Assembly: GCF_017315945.1 (NCBI RefSeq)
Contig: NZ_JAFLWI010000002.1
Span: forward strand, 353,756-417,755
Length of the DNA: 64,000 nucleotides
DNA from: Candidatus Enterococcus courvalinii
GTDB lineage: Bacteria; Bacillota; Bacilli; Lactobacillales; Enterococcaceae
Direction of reading: 5' to 3'
The notes below the pieces were generated by a model. The model was not told the origin of the DNA. It ran no database searches and saw only the letters and a list, made by a program, of their open reading frames with translations. The first letter of the stretch is position 1. Every line of letters starts with the position of its first letter. The position numbers and the translations under genes were made by a program. This document shows, in pieces, positions 34,023-42,347 of this stretch.

Positions 34023-34840
34023 GCCTCAGCTACTTGCTGATCATCCTTGAATCCAGTTTTTGCAAAAATCCATAATAGTAACAAAACAGCTACAGTTGAC
34101 TGAATCCCCAACATTAAAATCAAATCAAAATGCAAAAAACCAACTACTGCAGCAAGAATCGATCCTACACCCAACACATTCAGCATTAGATTCGCACTTT
34201 CTTTAAATGTTCGGATAGAAGAAAAACGGCTTTTTCTGGTCATCCATAAAAAGAGTGAAGCACCAAACAAAATCATGATAGTCATGACTAGTAAGATAAA
34301 ACCTAAACTTAGACTATAGGACAAGATAATCACTGGACGATTGCTGAGATAAAATTGTTCTTCTAGAAATTGTTGAAATTCTTGTGGTGTTTGACTCATT
34401 GCTGGCGTAAAAGACGGCCCATAGTTCATTGTATAACTTCTTGTTTGCCCGTTGTCTTTTTGTTGAATATGCCACTGTGTTTTTTCAAAATTAATAAACG
34501 CACCCTTTTGTTGGACACTTTTTGGCAAATTCACGCCTACGATTAGTTCTTGGTTTTCAAAAATGATACCTTCTTTCCCCTTTAATTCGCCGTTGACAAC
34601 TTGTAAGCGAGAAAACTGTTCCACACCTGCTTGATCCATCATCTGATTGACCGCTAAAAATTGCTGGCTTGGTATTGCGGTAACCTGATTTGCGTAATAA
34701 AGGGGGACTGGGATTGTCATAAAAGAGACTAAAAAGACTAATACTAAGAAAAATTTGGGCCATGAAAGTTCCTTTCGACCAGCAAACAAGCGTTTCGGTC
34801 CAGCTAGGCTGGCAAAATAATTAAATGGGAAAGTTTGCAT
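34019..34840 (-). CDS. malA: DUF1189 membrane protein, MalA-like
   Basis: A 273-residue membrane protein of the DUF1189 family, called MalA in streptococcal maltodextrin operons. It has an N-terminal amphipathic segment (FPFNYFASLAGPKRLF), one helix (WPKFFLVLVFLVSFMTIPVPLYYA), an extracytoplasmic domain of about 120 residues, then three to four C-terminal helices (PVIILSYSLSLGFILLVMTIMILFGASLFLW; LMLNVLGVGSILAAVVGFLHF). Its exact role is unknown; it is needed for or accessory to maltodextrin use by position. It lies 12 bases after malG and is the last gene of the operon. Confidence 0.75.
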   Translation of the reverse strand: MQTFPFNYFASLAGPKRLFAGRKELSWPKFFLVLVFLVSFMTIPVPLYYANQVTAIPSQQFLAVNQMMDQAGVEQFSRLQVVNGELKGKEGIIFENQELIVGVNLPKSVQQKGAFINFEKTQWHIQQKDNGQTRSYTMNYGPSFTPAMSQTPQEFQQFLEEQFYLSNRPVIILSYSLSLGFILLVMTIMILFGASLFLWMTRKSRFSSIRTFKESANLMLNVLGVGSILAAVVGFLHFDLILMLGIQSTVAVLLLLWIFAKTGFKDDQQVAEA

Positions 34841-34852
34841 TTCTGATACCTC

Positions 34853-35704
34853 CTATCCTTTGGTTCCTCCTGAAGTTAACCCTGTAACAAAGTTTTTTTG
34901 TAAGAAGAAGAATAACAAACAAATTGGTAAAGCAATCAAGATTGCTCCAGCCGCAAATAACGATACTCTTTGATTCGTTACATCAGAAATAAAGGTTTGT
35001 AACCCGACTGCTACTGTTTGGTTCTCCGGTGTGCGCAATAAGAATTTTGATAGCATGAAATCGCCAAATGGTCCCATGAATGCCCATAATGCTTGAACGG
35101 CGATCATTGGTTTAACTAATGGCAAAACGATTTGAGCAAAAATTCGAAAATGCCCTGCGCCATCTAACTTCGCCGATTCATCAAGGTCAATTGGTACCGT
35201 ATCGAAATAACCTTTCATCAACCAAGTATTCATCGGAATTCCGCCACCAATATAAATCATCGTTAAGAACCAATACTTGTCTAACGCATCAAGTAAGAAT
35301 GCCATAACATAAAAAGCAGTCAAAGCGGCCATCGTTGGTACCATTTGAATAACTAAGAAAAACATCAAACTTGATTTACGACCAATAAAGCGATACCTAC
35401 TATACGTATAACCTGCTAATGTTACGACCGTTACTTGTATCACCATTGTTAACACAGAAATAACCAGAGTATTTTTATACCAAGTGCCGTACAACGTTTC
35501 ATTAAATAAACGTGAAAAATTATTCAACGTCCATTCACCAGATAAGTCCAAACTAAATGCAGCGATATTTCCTGGTTTAAATGCCGTACTAGCAGTAATC
35601 AATAATGGATATAAAATAATGATTGAGAGCAAAATTAAGAAAGTATACGTAAAAAAGTGTGATACTTTTCGTTGAAATCTCGCACTAGAATTTATTTTTT
35701 TCAT
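34853..35704 (-). CDS. malG: Maltodextrin ABC transporter permease MalG (MalD)
   Basis: A 283-residue permease with six helices, pairing with the MalF-type subunit 3 bases upstream. The EAA loop is [34 protein letters not shown]; the family opening is [46 protein letters not shown] is characteristic of maltodextrin/GanQ-type permeases. It imports maltodextrins, energised by an MsmK-type ATPase that is not encoded here. The start ATG 35704 lies 3 bases after the malF stop. Confidence 0.9.
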   Translation of the reverse strand: MKKINSSARFQRKVSHFFTYTFLILLSIIILYPLLITASTAFKPGNIAAFSLDLSGEWTLNNFSRLFNETLYGTWYKNTLVISVLTMVIQVTVVTLAGYTYSRYRFIGRKSSLMFFLVIQMVPTMAALTAFYVMAFLLDALDKYWFLTMIYIGGGIPMNTWLMKGYFDTVPIDLDESAKLDGAGHFRIFAQIVLPLVKPMIAVQALWAFMGPFGDFMLSKFLLRTPENQTVAVGLQTFISDVTNQRVSLFAAGAILIALPICLLFFFLQKNFVTGLTSGGTKG

Positions 35705-35707
35705 CTG

Positions 35708-37012
35708 CTAATCCCCCATGTTGAACGCATTTGTTTTCTTAAAGACAAGTAAGGAAACACAAATTACTACAGCAGAAATAATCAAAGTGATTGCTGAAGC
35801 CATTGAGTACTGTGGTGATGTCCCTGTTGTCAATTTATAGATCCAAGAGATCAAAATATCGGTTGAACCTGCGCCACCACCGACACTGCCGGGCCCACCA
35901 TTATTAAATAGATAGATCATCGAGAAGTTATTGAAGTTTCCTGTGTATTGCGTGATGAATGTTGGTGCTGCCACTAAGAAAATTGCAGGTAACGTTATAT
36001 TTGAGAAACGTTTCCAAGCATTTGCCCCATCGATTTTTGCTGCTTCGTACAGATCTTCAGAGATTGATTGCAAGATTCCAGTTACCATAACATAGATGTA
36101 TGGGAATCCTAACCAACCTTGAACAAGGATAATCGCTACTTTTGTCCAATTCGGATCAGTTTTCCAAGAAATTGCACCAATATCAACCAAAGGTAGATTA
36201 TTCAAAAATGGAATGACTTGCGTGTTAATCGCTCCAACACTGTCATTGAAAATGTTAGAGAAACTCATAATTGTAATAAAAGCAGGAACAGCCCAAGGTA
36301 ATAAGAAAATAATACCAAATACACGTTTAAATTTAATAAATTTTTGATGCGCAACTACAGCAGTCAAAACACCTAAGCTAATTTGCAGAGTTGTTGCACA
36401 CAAAGTCCAGATGATTGTCCAACTAAAAACAGATAAAAAAGTATTTCGATAAGAACTTAAAAAGAAGATACTAAAGAAGTTTTTGAATCCCACCCAATCA
36501 ATTAGACTTGCAGGAGGAATATGATTGAAATCGTAGTTTGTAAATGCGGTGAATAAGGTAACTAATACTGGAAAAATAATAGTGAAGATCATTAAAAGAT
36601 ACGCTGGTAAAGTCAACAAGTAAGGAAATCCTTCATCCCCAATCGTCAGCAATGTTTCTTTCATCGTTCGATTGATTTTCTGCCCATTTTTTCGCATAGT
36701 TGCGACACGGTGTGCATCATAAAGATTTAAAGCATAAAAGAGAAAGAAAATGATCGTAATAATTAATTGTAATGTTCCTTCAATCAAAATAAATAACGAA
36801 TGATCTTCTATAGGGATACTTCCCAGTGTGACTAATCCAACTAATGATTGAAATCCTCCAAGGATCATTTGAATCACAAAAATAAGAAAGATACTGAAAA
36901 AGGTAACTCCTTTCGCTTTTTGTCCATTTGCTAGCTGACCTAAGCCAGGTATTAGTGAAAAAAGTGTCACTTTATTGACTTGAACTTCATTTTTCGTTCC
37001 AGACTGTTTCAT
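35708..37012 (-). CDS. malF: Maltodextrin ABC transporter permease MalF (MalC)
   Basis: A 434-residue permease with the long N-terminal extension typical of Gram-positive MalC/GanP: LIPGLGQLANGQKAKGVTFFSIFLIFVIQ followed by two extra helices. Then comes FPYLLTLPAYLLMIFTIIFPVLVTLFTAFTNYDFNHIPP and the EAA loop YEAAKIDGANAWKRFSNITLPAIF. The segment MIYLFNNGGPGSVGGGAGSTDILISWIY is shared with maltodextrin permeases. It follows malX after a 96-base gap holding a hairpin (37050-37081) that probably lowers expression relative to the binding protein. Confidence 0.9.
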   Translation of the reverse strand: MKQSGTKNEVQVNKVTLFSLIPGLGQLANGQKAKGVTFFSIFLIFVIQMILGGFQSLVGLVTLGSIPIEDHSLFILIEGTLQLIITIIFFLFYALNLYDAHRVATMRKNGQKINRTMKETLLTIGDEGFPYLLTLPAYLLMIFTIIFPVLVTLFTAFTNYDFNHIPPASLIDWVGFKNFFSIFFLSSYRNTFLSVFSWTIIWTLCATTLQISLGVLTAVVAHQKFIKFKRVFGIIFLLPWAVPAFITIMSFSNIFNDSVGAINTQVIPFLNNLPLVDIGAISWKTDPNWTKVAIILVQGWLGFPYIYVMVTGILQSISEDLYEAAKIDGANAWKRFSNITLPAIFLVAAPTFITQYTGNFNNFSMIYLFNNGGPGSVGGGAGSTDILISWIYKLTTGTSPQYSMASAITLIISAVVICVSLLVFKKTNAFNMGD

Positions 37013-37049
37013 CTAAAACGCCCCCTAATCATTTGATTCTAACTAGTTA

Positions 37050-37081
37050 AAGGGGACGTGACCTGAGCCACTGTTCCCCTT
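37050..37081 (-). other. Intercistronic hairpin between malX and malF
   Basis: Stem AAGGGGA / TCCCCTT with an inner GTG/CAC pairing and only a short T stretch after it. It is a likely mRNA-stabilising or partial-termination element that gives excess binding protein. Confidence 0.5.
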
Positions 37082-37108
37082 CTCCTTTTTTCTAGCTTTG
37101 TGGAACTT

Positions 37109-38368
37109 TTAATATTTTTGTTCAATTGCTTCAGTAATTGTTTTCACTGCGCTGTTCGCAGATTCTTTTGGTGTTTTAGCACCAGAAGCTGCATCAAACA
37201 TTAAGTTTTCTGCTCCTGTCCAAACTTCAGCCATTTCTGGAATGTTTGGCATTGCTTGTGCTGTTTCATACTGTTCAATTACCGCAGTTGTCAATTCATC
37301 ATTTTTGGCTTTCGCAGTTTCGCGTGCGCTTTGGTTTGCAGGAATTTCATTGACCATTTCGAAGAATGTTTCTTGGTTTTCTTGGTTCGTTACATAATCA
37401 AGCCATTTTTGAGCCACGTCTTTGTTTTTTGCGTAGTTGCTAACAACCCAGCCTTTACCTCCACCAAATGGTTGGTAAGATTCCCCGTTATCTAAAGTTG
37501 GAATTTTTGCTACACCGTAGTTAACTTTACTTTCTTTATACGATTGTGCTTGCCAAGGTCCATCAATAATTGCTGCCGCTTTGTTTGAAGTAAACTGTTG
37601 TGTCACAAAGTCGCCAGCACTAGTTACATCTTGCATACCTTTTGGCCAAACATTTTGGAACCAGTCCGTTGCATAAGTAATTCCTTCAATTGCACCGGCA
37701 TTATTTAATCCGATATCTGAAGCATCCGTTCCATCTTCACCAAAAACATAACCGCCGTAGCCTGCAAGTAATCCGTATGAATAATAGAAATCAGTCCATT
37801 TTGCTAGGAAACCAGTATTTTTCCCTGCTTCTGAATCAAAAGCAAATCGTTCATCTTTCGCAAGATCTTCGACTTCTTTGAATGTTGCTGGTGCTGCATC
37901 AATCAAGTCTTTGTTGTAATACAAAACAAGCGTTTCAATTACAGCAGGTTCTCCGTAAATTTTACCGTCATAAGTTACTTGTGCTTTATCTGTTTCATCA
38001 TAATCCGCTTCATTTCCCAATTTCACTTCCGCTAAGTGACCTTGTTGTCCCAAAGCACCAATTCGGTCATAAGCAGCCATCATCACGTCTGGTCCTTTTC
38101 CTGCAGGACCATCAAGAGCTAACGCTTCTAATTGGTCAAACATGTCTTTTTCGACTAACTTTATTTTGACATCATTCTCTTTTTCAAACTTGCCTTTAAT
38201 CTCATTCATGTAATCGGTATAACCTGAATCAACAGAAATGGTTAGTGTTTTTTCATCATCTGCTGCTTTACTGCTTGATTTTCCACCACTGCCACAAGCA
38301 GCAAGTCCACCAATTACTCCGACTGAAAGCAAACCTAGACCTAATGTTTTCATCATTTTACTTTTCAT
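37109..38368 (-). CDS. malX: Maltodextrin-binding lipoprotein MalX/MalE
   Basis: A 419-residue solute-binding lipoprotein. The signal peptide ends at GLAACGSGG (lipobox LAAC). Mature landmarks match maltodextrin-binding proteins: KLVEKDMFDQLEALALDGPAGKGPDVMMAAYDRIGALGQQGHLAEV, YGEPAVIETLVLYYNKDLI, AAIIDGPWQAQSYKESKVNYGVAKIPTLDNGESYQPFGGGKGWVVSNYAKN. It sits on the outer face of the membrane and feeds MalF/MalG. It is the first gene of the mal operon, preceded by -35/-10 boxes, a cre site and a 16-bp palindrome. Confidence 0.92.
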   Translation of the reverse strand: MKSKMMKTLGLGLLSVGVIGGLAACGSGGKSSSKAADDEKTLTISVDSGYTDYMNEIKGKFEKENDVKIKLVEKDMFDQLEALALDGPAGKGPDVMMAAYDRIGALGQQGHLAEVKLGNEADYDETDKAQVTYDGKIYGEPAVIETLVLYYNKDLIDAAPATFKEVEDLAKDERFAFDSEAGKNTGFLAKWTDFYYSYGLLAGYGGYVFGEDGTDASDIGLNNAGAIEGITYATDWFQNVWPKGMQDVTSAGDFVTQQFTSNKAAAIIDGPWQAQSYKESKVNYGVAKIPTLDNGESYQPFGGGKGWVVSNYAKNKDVAQKWLDYVTNQENQETFFEMVNEIPANQSARETAKAKNDELTTAVIEQYETAQAMPNIPEMAEVWTGAENLMFDAASGAKTPKESANSAVKTITEAIEQKY

Positions 38369-38414
38369 TTTTATTTCCCCCTGTATTTTATTTTTCAGTT
38401 TTCTTACTAAAATT

Positions 38415-38471
38415 ATTATACTGTTATTAAAAATAATTATGCAACCGCTTTCTCCTTGTTACCGGTAACAA
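38415..38471 (-). promoter_or_regulatory. malX promoter with cre and MalR-like operator
   Basis: Minus strand: TTGCAT (38439-38444), an 18-base spacer and TATAAT (38415-38420). A cre-like site (AGAAAGCGGTTGCA, 38440-38453) overlaps the -35, and the perfect 16-bp palindrome TTGTTACCGGTAACAA (38456-38471) lies just upstream. The palindrome core matches that before the neopullulanase gene. Confidence 0.7.
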
Positions 38472-38475
38472 AATA

Positions 38476-40242
38476 TCAGCAACTAAGAATAAAACCATGT
38501 GGTTGGATTTCAATCTTTTCATCCTTCAAAGCATGAACACCTTGTGAAAAAAGTACTTCACTTGGTTGTTCTAAGACATACACTTCTTCTGTTTCATTAA
38601 AAACAGCTTGGACTTTTTGTTGATCCAGTTGTCGAGCAAATACAATAATCCCTTTTGTTTCAGGTGATGTTTTCCATACAGTTTCTCCCTCAGACAAAAT
38701 CAAATGCAACCGTTTGCGCAAATGGACAAGTTCTTTCATAAAAGCAAAAAGTTCCAAGTCTTGTTTTTCTTCGTCCCAAATCATACATTTCCGACAATCA
38801 GGATCATCCTGTCCTGTTAAACCAATTTCTGTTCCATAATAAATACATGGGGAACCTTTTTGTAAAAACATGAACGTCATGACCGCTTTTAACAAATCTT
38901 TGTTTTCTTCACACATCGTGAGAATTCGTGCTGTGTCATGGGAATCCAGTAAATTGAACGTTCCTTCATTGACTTGATCACGATACAGCATTTGTTGTTG
39001 GTTCATCCCGCTGATCATTTGCGAGACACTGATTTTCTTTTTCACAAAATAGTCTTTGATTGAATCTGTAAATGCATAATTCATTACTGCGTGGAATTCA
39101 TCTCCTTGCAACCAAGCCTGTGAAGAATGCCAGATTTCGCCTAAAATATAAATATCTGGTTTTGCCTCGGTGACTGCTGTATAGAATTTCTTCCAGAAAT
39201 GATGATCAACTTCATTTGCCACATCTAGTCGCCAGCCATCAATATCAAATTCTTCGATCCAATAAGTTGCAATCTTTAAAAGATATGCTTGAACTTCAGG
39301 ATTTGCCGTATTTAATTTAGGCATATGCGGCGTAAATGCAAACGTGTCATAAGAAAGGTGTTCTGCGGTTTCTGGCAAATCAGTTAAGCGATAATCATCC
39401 ACTGGAAACGAATGGATATGGAACCAATCTTTATAAATCGACGCTTCTCCATTCTTCATTACGTCTTGCCATTGTGGTGAGTCATCACCCATATGATTGA
39501 AAACAGCATCCAACATCACACGAATCCCTCGTTGGTGTGCTTGCTCTATCAATGTTTTAAATAATTTTTTATCACCAAAATGAGGATCAATTTCTAAATA
39601 GTCAATCGTATCATATTTGTGATTAGAGGTTGCTTTAAAAACTGGACAGAAATAAATACCATTGATTCCTAAATCAACTAAGTAATCCAGATGATCAATT
39701 ACTCCTTGTAAATCACCACCAAAGAAATCATCCCGATCAGGCGCTTTGCTTCCCCACGGTAATGTGTTTTCCGGATCATTACTCGTATCTCCATTAGCAA
39801 AACGTTCTGGAAAAATTTGATACCAAACAGTTTCTTTCACCCATTCTGGCACTTTGAAACGATCAATCTCTTGAAAATAAGGCATTCTAAAGTACATGTT
39901 TGGTTCTGCTAAAAAGCGAGTTTGATAAGGAAATACCCCTTGATCCCCGTAAAAACATTCCGTTTCATCTTTACCAATCACATGGAACCCGTACTGGATT
40001 CTTCTAGTATCACTACGGACTTCAAGTTCCCAATAATCATGCACATTGGTACTCAGTCCTTTTTTCATTGGCACTTCTTCTAAGTACCACTCTTCCTTTG
40101 TGAATGTATATGGATCACCTTTTATCATAAATACTTGTTCGATGTCATCTTTGCCAGTCCGAAGTCGCAAACGAAGTGTTTCCTTCGTGTACAAATAGGC
40201 AAATTCGCTTTCTGGACGATGATAAACTGCTGCAGTGTTCAT
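38476..40242 (-). CDS. Cytoplasmic neopullulanase / cyclomaltodextrinase (GH13_20 type)
   Basis: A 588-residue GH13 enzyme with no signal peptide. The N-terminal 120 residues form the CBM34-like beta domain (MNTAAVYHRPESEFAYLYTKETLRLRLRT). The barrel follows: WVKETVWYQIFPERFANGD, DGWRLDVANEVDHHFWKKF (nucleophile Asp near residue 328), YILGEIWHSS (acid/base Glu) and LLDSHDTARILT (third Asp). These features fit neopullulanase, maltogenic amylase or cyclomaltodextrinase, which cut imported maltodextrins or cyclodextrins. It is encoded just upstream of the malX operon on the same strand with its own promoter, cre and MalR-like operator. Confidence 0.88.
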   Translation of the reverse strand: MNTAAVYHRPESEFAYLYTKETLRLRLRTGKDDIEQVFMIKGDPYTFTKEEWYLEEVPMKKGLSTNVHDYWELEVRSDTRRIQYGFHVIGKDETECFYGDQGVFPYQTRFLAEPNMYFRMPYFQEIDRFKVPEWVKETVWYQIFPERFANGDTSNDPENTLPWGSKAPDRDDFFGGDLQGVIDHLDYLVDLGINGIYFCPVFKATSNHKYDTIDYLEIDPHFGDKKLFKTLIEQAHQRGIRVMLDAVFNHMGDDSPQWQDVMKNGEASIYKDWFHIHSFPVDDYRLTDLPETAEHLSYDTFAFTPHMPKLNTANPEVQAYLLKIATYWIEEFDIDGWRLDVANEVDHHFWKKFYTAVTEAKPDIYILGEIWHSSQAWLQGDEFHAVMNYAFTDSIKDYFVKKKISVSQMISGMNQQQMLYRDQVNEGTFNLLDSHDTARILTMCEENKDLLKAVMTFMFLQKGSPCIYYGTEIGLTGQDDPDCRKCMIWDEEKQDLELFAFMKELVHLRKRLHLILSEGETVWKTSPETKGIIVFARQLDQQKVQAVFNETEEVYVLEQPSEVLFSQGVHALKDEKIEIQPHGFILSC

Positions 40243-40276
40243 GTATTTCCTCCTTTTTTACTTCTGAGATAATTTC

Positions 40277-40331
40277 ACTATAAAAGAATCACACACGAAA
40301 GACAACGCTTTCAAAAATGTTAACGATAACA
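40277..40331 (-). promoter_or_regulatory. Neopullulanase promoter with cre and MalR-like operator
   Basis: Minus strand: TTGTCT (40300-40305), a 17-base spacer and TATAGT (40277-40282). The cre TGAAAGCGTTGTCT (40300-40313) overlaps the -35, and TGTTATCGTTAACA (40318-40331), a near copy of the malX operator core, is immediately upstream. Operator-cre-promoter order is the same as at malX. Confidence 0.7.
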
Positions 40332-40386
40332 AGTTCTCTTGGCACAAAAAAAACACGAAAACAGCTTTTGGTTTTCGTGCAAGATT

Positions 40387-41514
40387 TTACTGATTGATTG
40401 AGTGATTGGATGAATACGTTTGTTTCTGTTCACAAACTTCTTGGATTGCTCGCCAATCTAATTCAATTCCTAAACCAATTCCTTGTGGAACAGCAATCCT
40501 TCCTTTTTCCATTTTTGCTGGTTCCTTAATGATGTCCTTAGCGTAATAACGATTGGCGGCGGAAATATCACCGGGAAAAGTAAAGATAGTTTGGCTGGCA
40601 AACTGTAAATTCAATGCTCTGCCAATCCCAGACTCAAACATTCCTCCAAGCCAAACTAGCAATTGATGCGTTTGACAAAAATCAACAATTCGTAGAGCTT
40701 CCGTGATACCTCCCACGCGTGGAATCTTTAAATTAATTGCTCGACAACTGCCTAACGCATAAGCAGTTTTTACATCCTCTACTGTCCGAATATTTTCATC
40801 TAAACATATTTTTGTCTGAAGTTGTTGCTGAAGTCGGGCATGATCGACAAAATCTCTTTGGTGAAATGGTTGCTCAATCATCGCTAAATTCAATTGATCT
40901 AATTGTTTAAACAACTCTAAATCAGCTAATGTATACGCTGAATTTGCGTCTGCCATCAGTATAATATCTGGGAACTTTTCACGAATAGCACTTAGCGGCA
41001 CAATGTCATAACCCGGTTTGATTTTTACTTTGATGCGCTGATATCCTTGTTCAAGATAACTTGACACTTGCGCAATCAAATCTTCTGTCGTCACATGAAT
41101 CCCAACGCTGACACCAACCGGAAGTGTTGATTTTTGACTACCAAAATAACTTTGTAAACTTCGCTGTTCACGTTTTGCAAATAAGTCCCAAACAGCCGTT
41201 TCTAATGCTGATTTTGCCATGAAGTTTCCTTGGACAGATTGAAACAATGACCAAACATCTTCTACCTGTTGCAGTTCCGCTTGAAATAGACGTGGTATTA
41301 GTTGTTGTTCAATGAGCTGTCGATCCGCGCTGATCGTTTCTTCGATGTAATCAGGTTGCTCAAAAGAAACCAGTTCTCCATATCCTTGATTCCCTAATTC
41401 ATCTTCTAAAATCAAAAGGTCTAACGATTTTTCTTCAAGTACACCGTAACTTGTTTGAAAAGGAATCGTTAAGGGAAGACGTAGTTGGTATCGCTCAACT
41501 TTCGTAATTTTCAT
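40387..41514 (-). CDS. menC: o-Succinylbenzoate synthase
   Basis: A 375-residue enolase-superfamily enzyme that dehydrates SHCHC to o-succinylbenzoate in menaquinone synthesis. The N-terminal capping domain is KITKVERYQLRLPLTIPFQTSYGVLEEKSLDLLIL. The barrel carries KVKIKPGYD (K-x-K), MADANSAYTL (metal Asp), MIEQPF (metal Glu), CLDENIRT (metal residue) and KIPRVGGI (catalytic Lys). It matches the Firmicute MenC/N-acylamino-acid racemase type. Its ATG overlaps the menH stop by 4 bases (ATGA). It is the last gene of the men operon. Confidence 0.92.
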   Translation of the reverse strand: MKITKVERYQLRLPLTIPFQTSYGVLEEKSLDLLILEDELGNQGYGELVSFEQPDYIEETISADRQLIEQQLIPRLFQAELQQVEDVWSLFQSVQGNFMAKSALETAVWDLFAKREQRSLQSYFGSQKSTLPVGVSVGIHVTTEDLIAQVSSYLEQGYQRIKVKIKPGYDIVPLSAIREKFPDIILMADANSAYTLADLELFKQLDQLNLAMIEQPFHQRDFVDHARLQQQLQTKICLDENIRTVEDVKTAYALGSCRAINLKIPRVGGITEALRIVDFCQTHQLLVWLGGMFESGIGRALNLQFASQTIFTFPGDISAANRYYAKDIIKEPAKMEKGRIAVPQGIGLGIELDWRAIQEVCEQKQTYSSNHSINQ

Positions 41515-42347
41515 CGCATATCCTCGCTAACAATACTTTTTTCTGCTAACCATTGAGATAACTTGCTCACAAAAGCTTGTGGCTGTTCCAGATGCACACA
41601 GTGACCACTATCAGGAATAACTACCAACGTCGAATGTGAAAGCTGTTGGCACAACCTATTCCCGATAGCAAGGAATTTTTGATCTTGCTCGCCAACCACG
41701 TATAGAACTGGCTGCTTCAGAGTCGCCAATTCCAACCAATAATTTTTTTGCACACCCGTCCCCATAAACCACAAACTCATTGCCAAGCCAAATTTATTCT
41801 GACTCAACCGCTCGTTCCGAATCTTTTTTTGCGTTTGTTTCGGTAAGTTTTTTTGACTAGAAAACAACGGAAAATTTTGCCAAAAATCCACAAAATCAAC
41901 AAGAGGCCTGCGCCACAATTTTAATGCTAATTTTTGGTCCGCCTCTTTTCGCTGTTTTCTTTCTTTCTCGTCAATTATGCCAGGAGTCCCCGCTTCTAAA
42001 ATTACACCGCAAAGATTGTTTGGTTGCTCAATTGCCCAAGCTAATGCGACTCTTGCCCCCATAGAATAACCTAGAACATACCAATGTTTAATCTCTAATT
42101 CCTGTATCAACTGATTAAGGTCCTTCACTATTTCAGACAATTGGTAACGCCAGGGATGTACAAAAACACTTGAGTCTCCATGACCAAGTAAATCAATAAA
42201 CAGAAAATTATATACTGGATCTTGAAGCAACTGAAACGTTTGCTTTGTTCCAGTGAAACCATGTAAACAAACGACTGTCGCCTTTGAAGGATCATATTTT
42301 TGTTGCCAGCTATAAGCATAAATTACTCCACGAATGGTTCTATTCAT
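41511..42347 (-). CDS. menH: SHCHC synthase (alpha/beta hydrolase)
   Basis: A 278-residue alpha/beta-hydrolase-fold enzyme that eliminates pyruvate from SEPHCHC to form SHCHC. Landmarks are VVCLHGFTGTKQTFQLL (oxyanion region), the nucleophile elbow LGYSMGARVALAWA (Ser), VVGEQDQKF (Asp) and PDSGHCVHLEQPQAF (His). The ARVAL after the elbow and the operon context separate it from general esterases. Its start overlaps the end of menD by 8 bases. Confidence 0.9.
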   Translation of the reverse strand: MNRTIRGVIYAYSWQQKYDPSKATVVCLHGFTGTKQTFQLLQDPVYNFLFIDLLGHGDSSVFVHPWRYQLSEIVKDLNQLIQELEIKHWYVLGYSMGARVALAWAIEQPNNLCGVILEAGTPGIIDEKERKQRKEADQKLALKLWRRPLVDFVDFWQNFPLFSSQKNLPKQTQKKIRNERLSQNKFGLAMSLWFMGTGVQKNYWLELATLKQPVLYVVGEQDQKFLAIGNRLCQQLSHSTLVVIPDSGHCVHLEQPQAFVSKLSQWLAEKSIVSEDMR

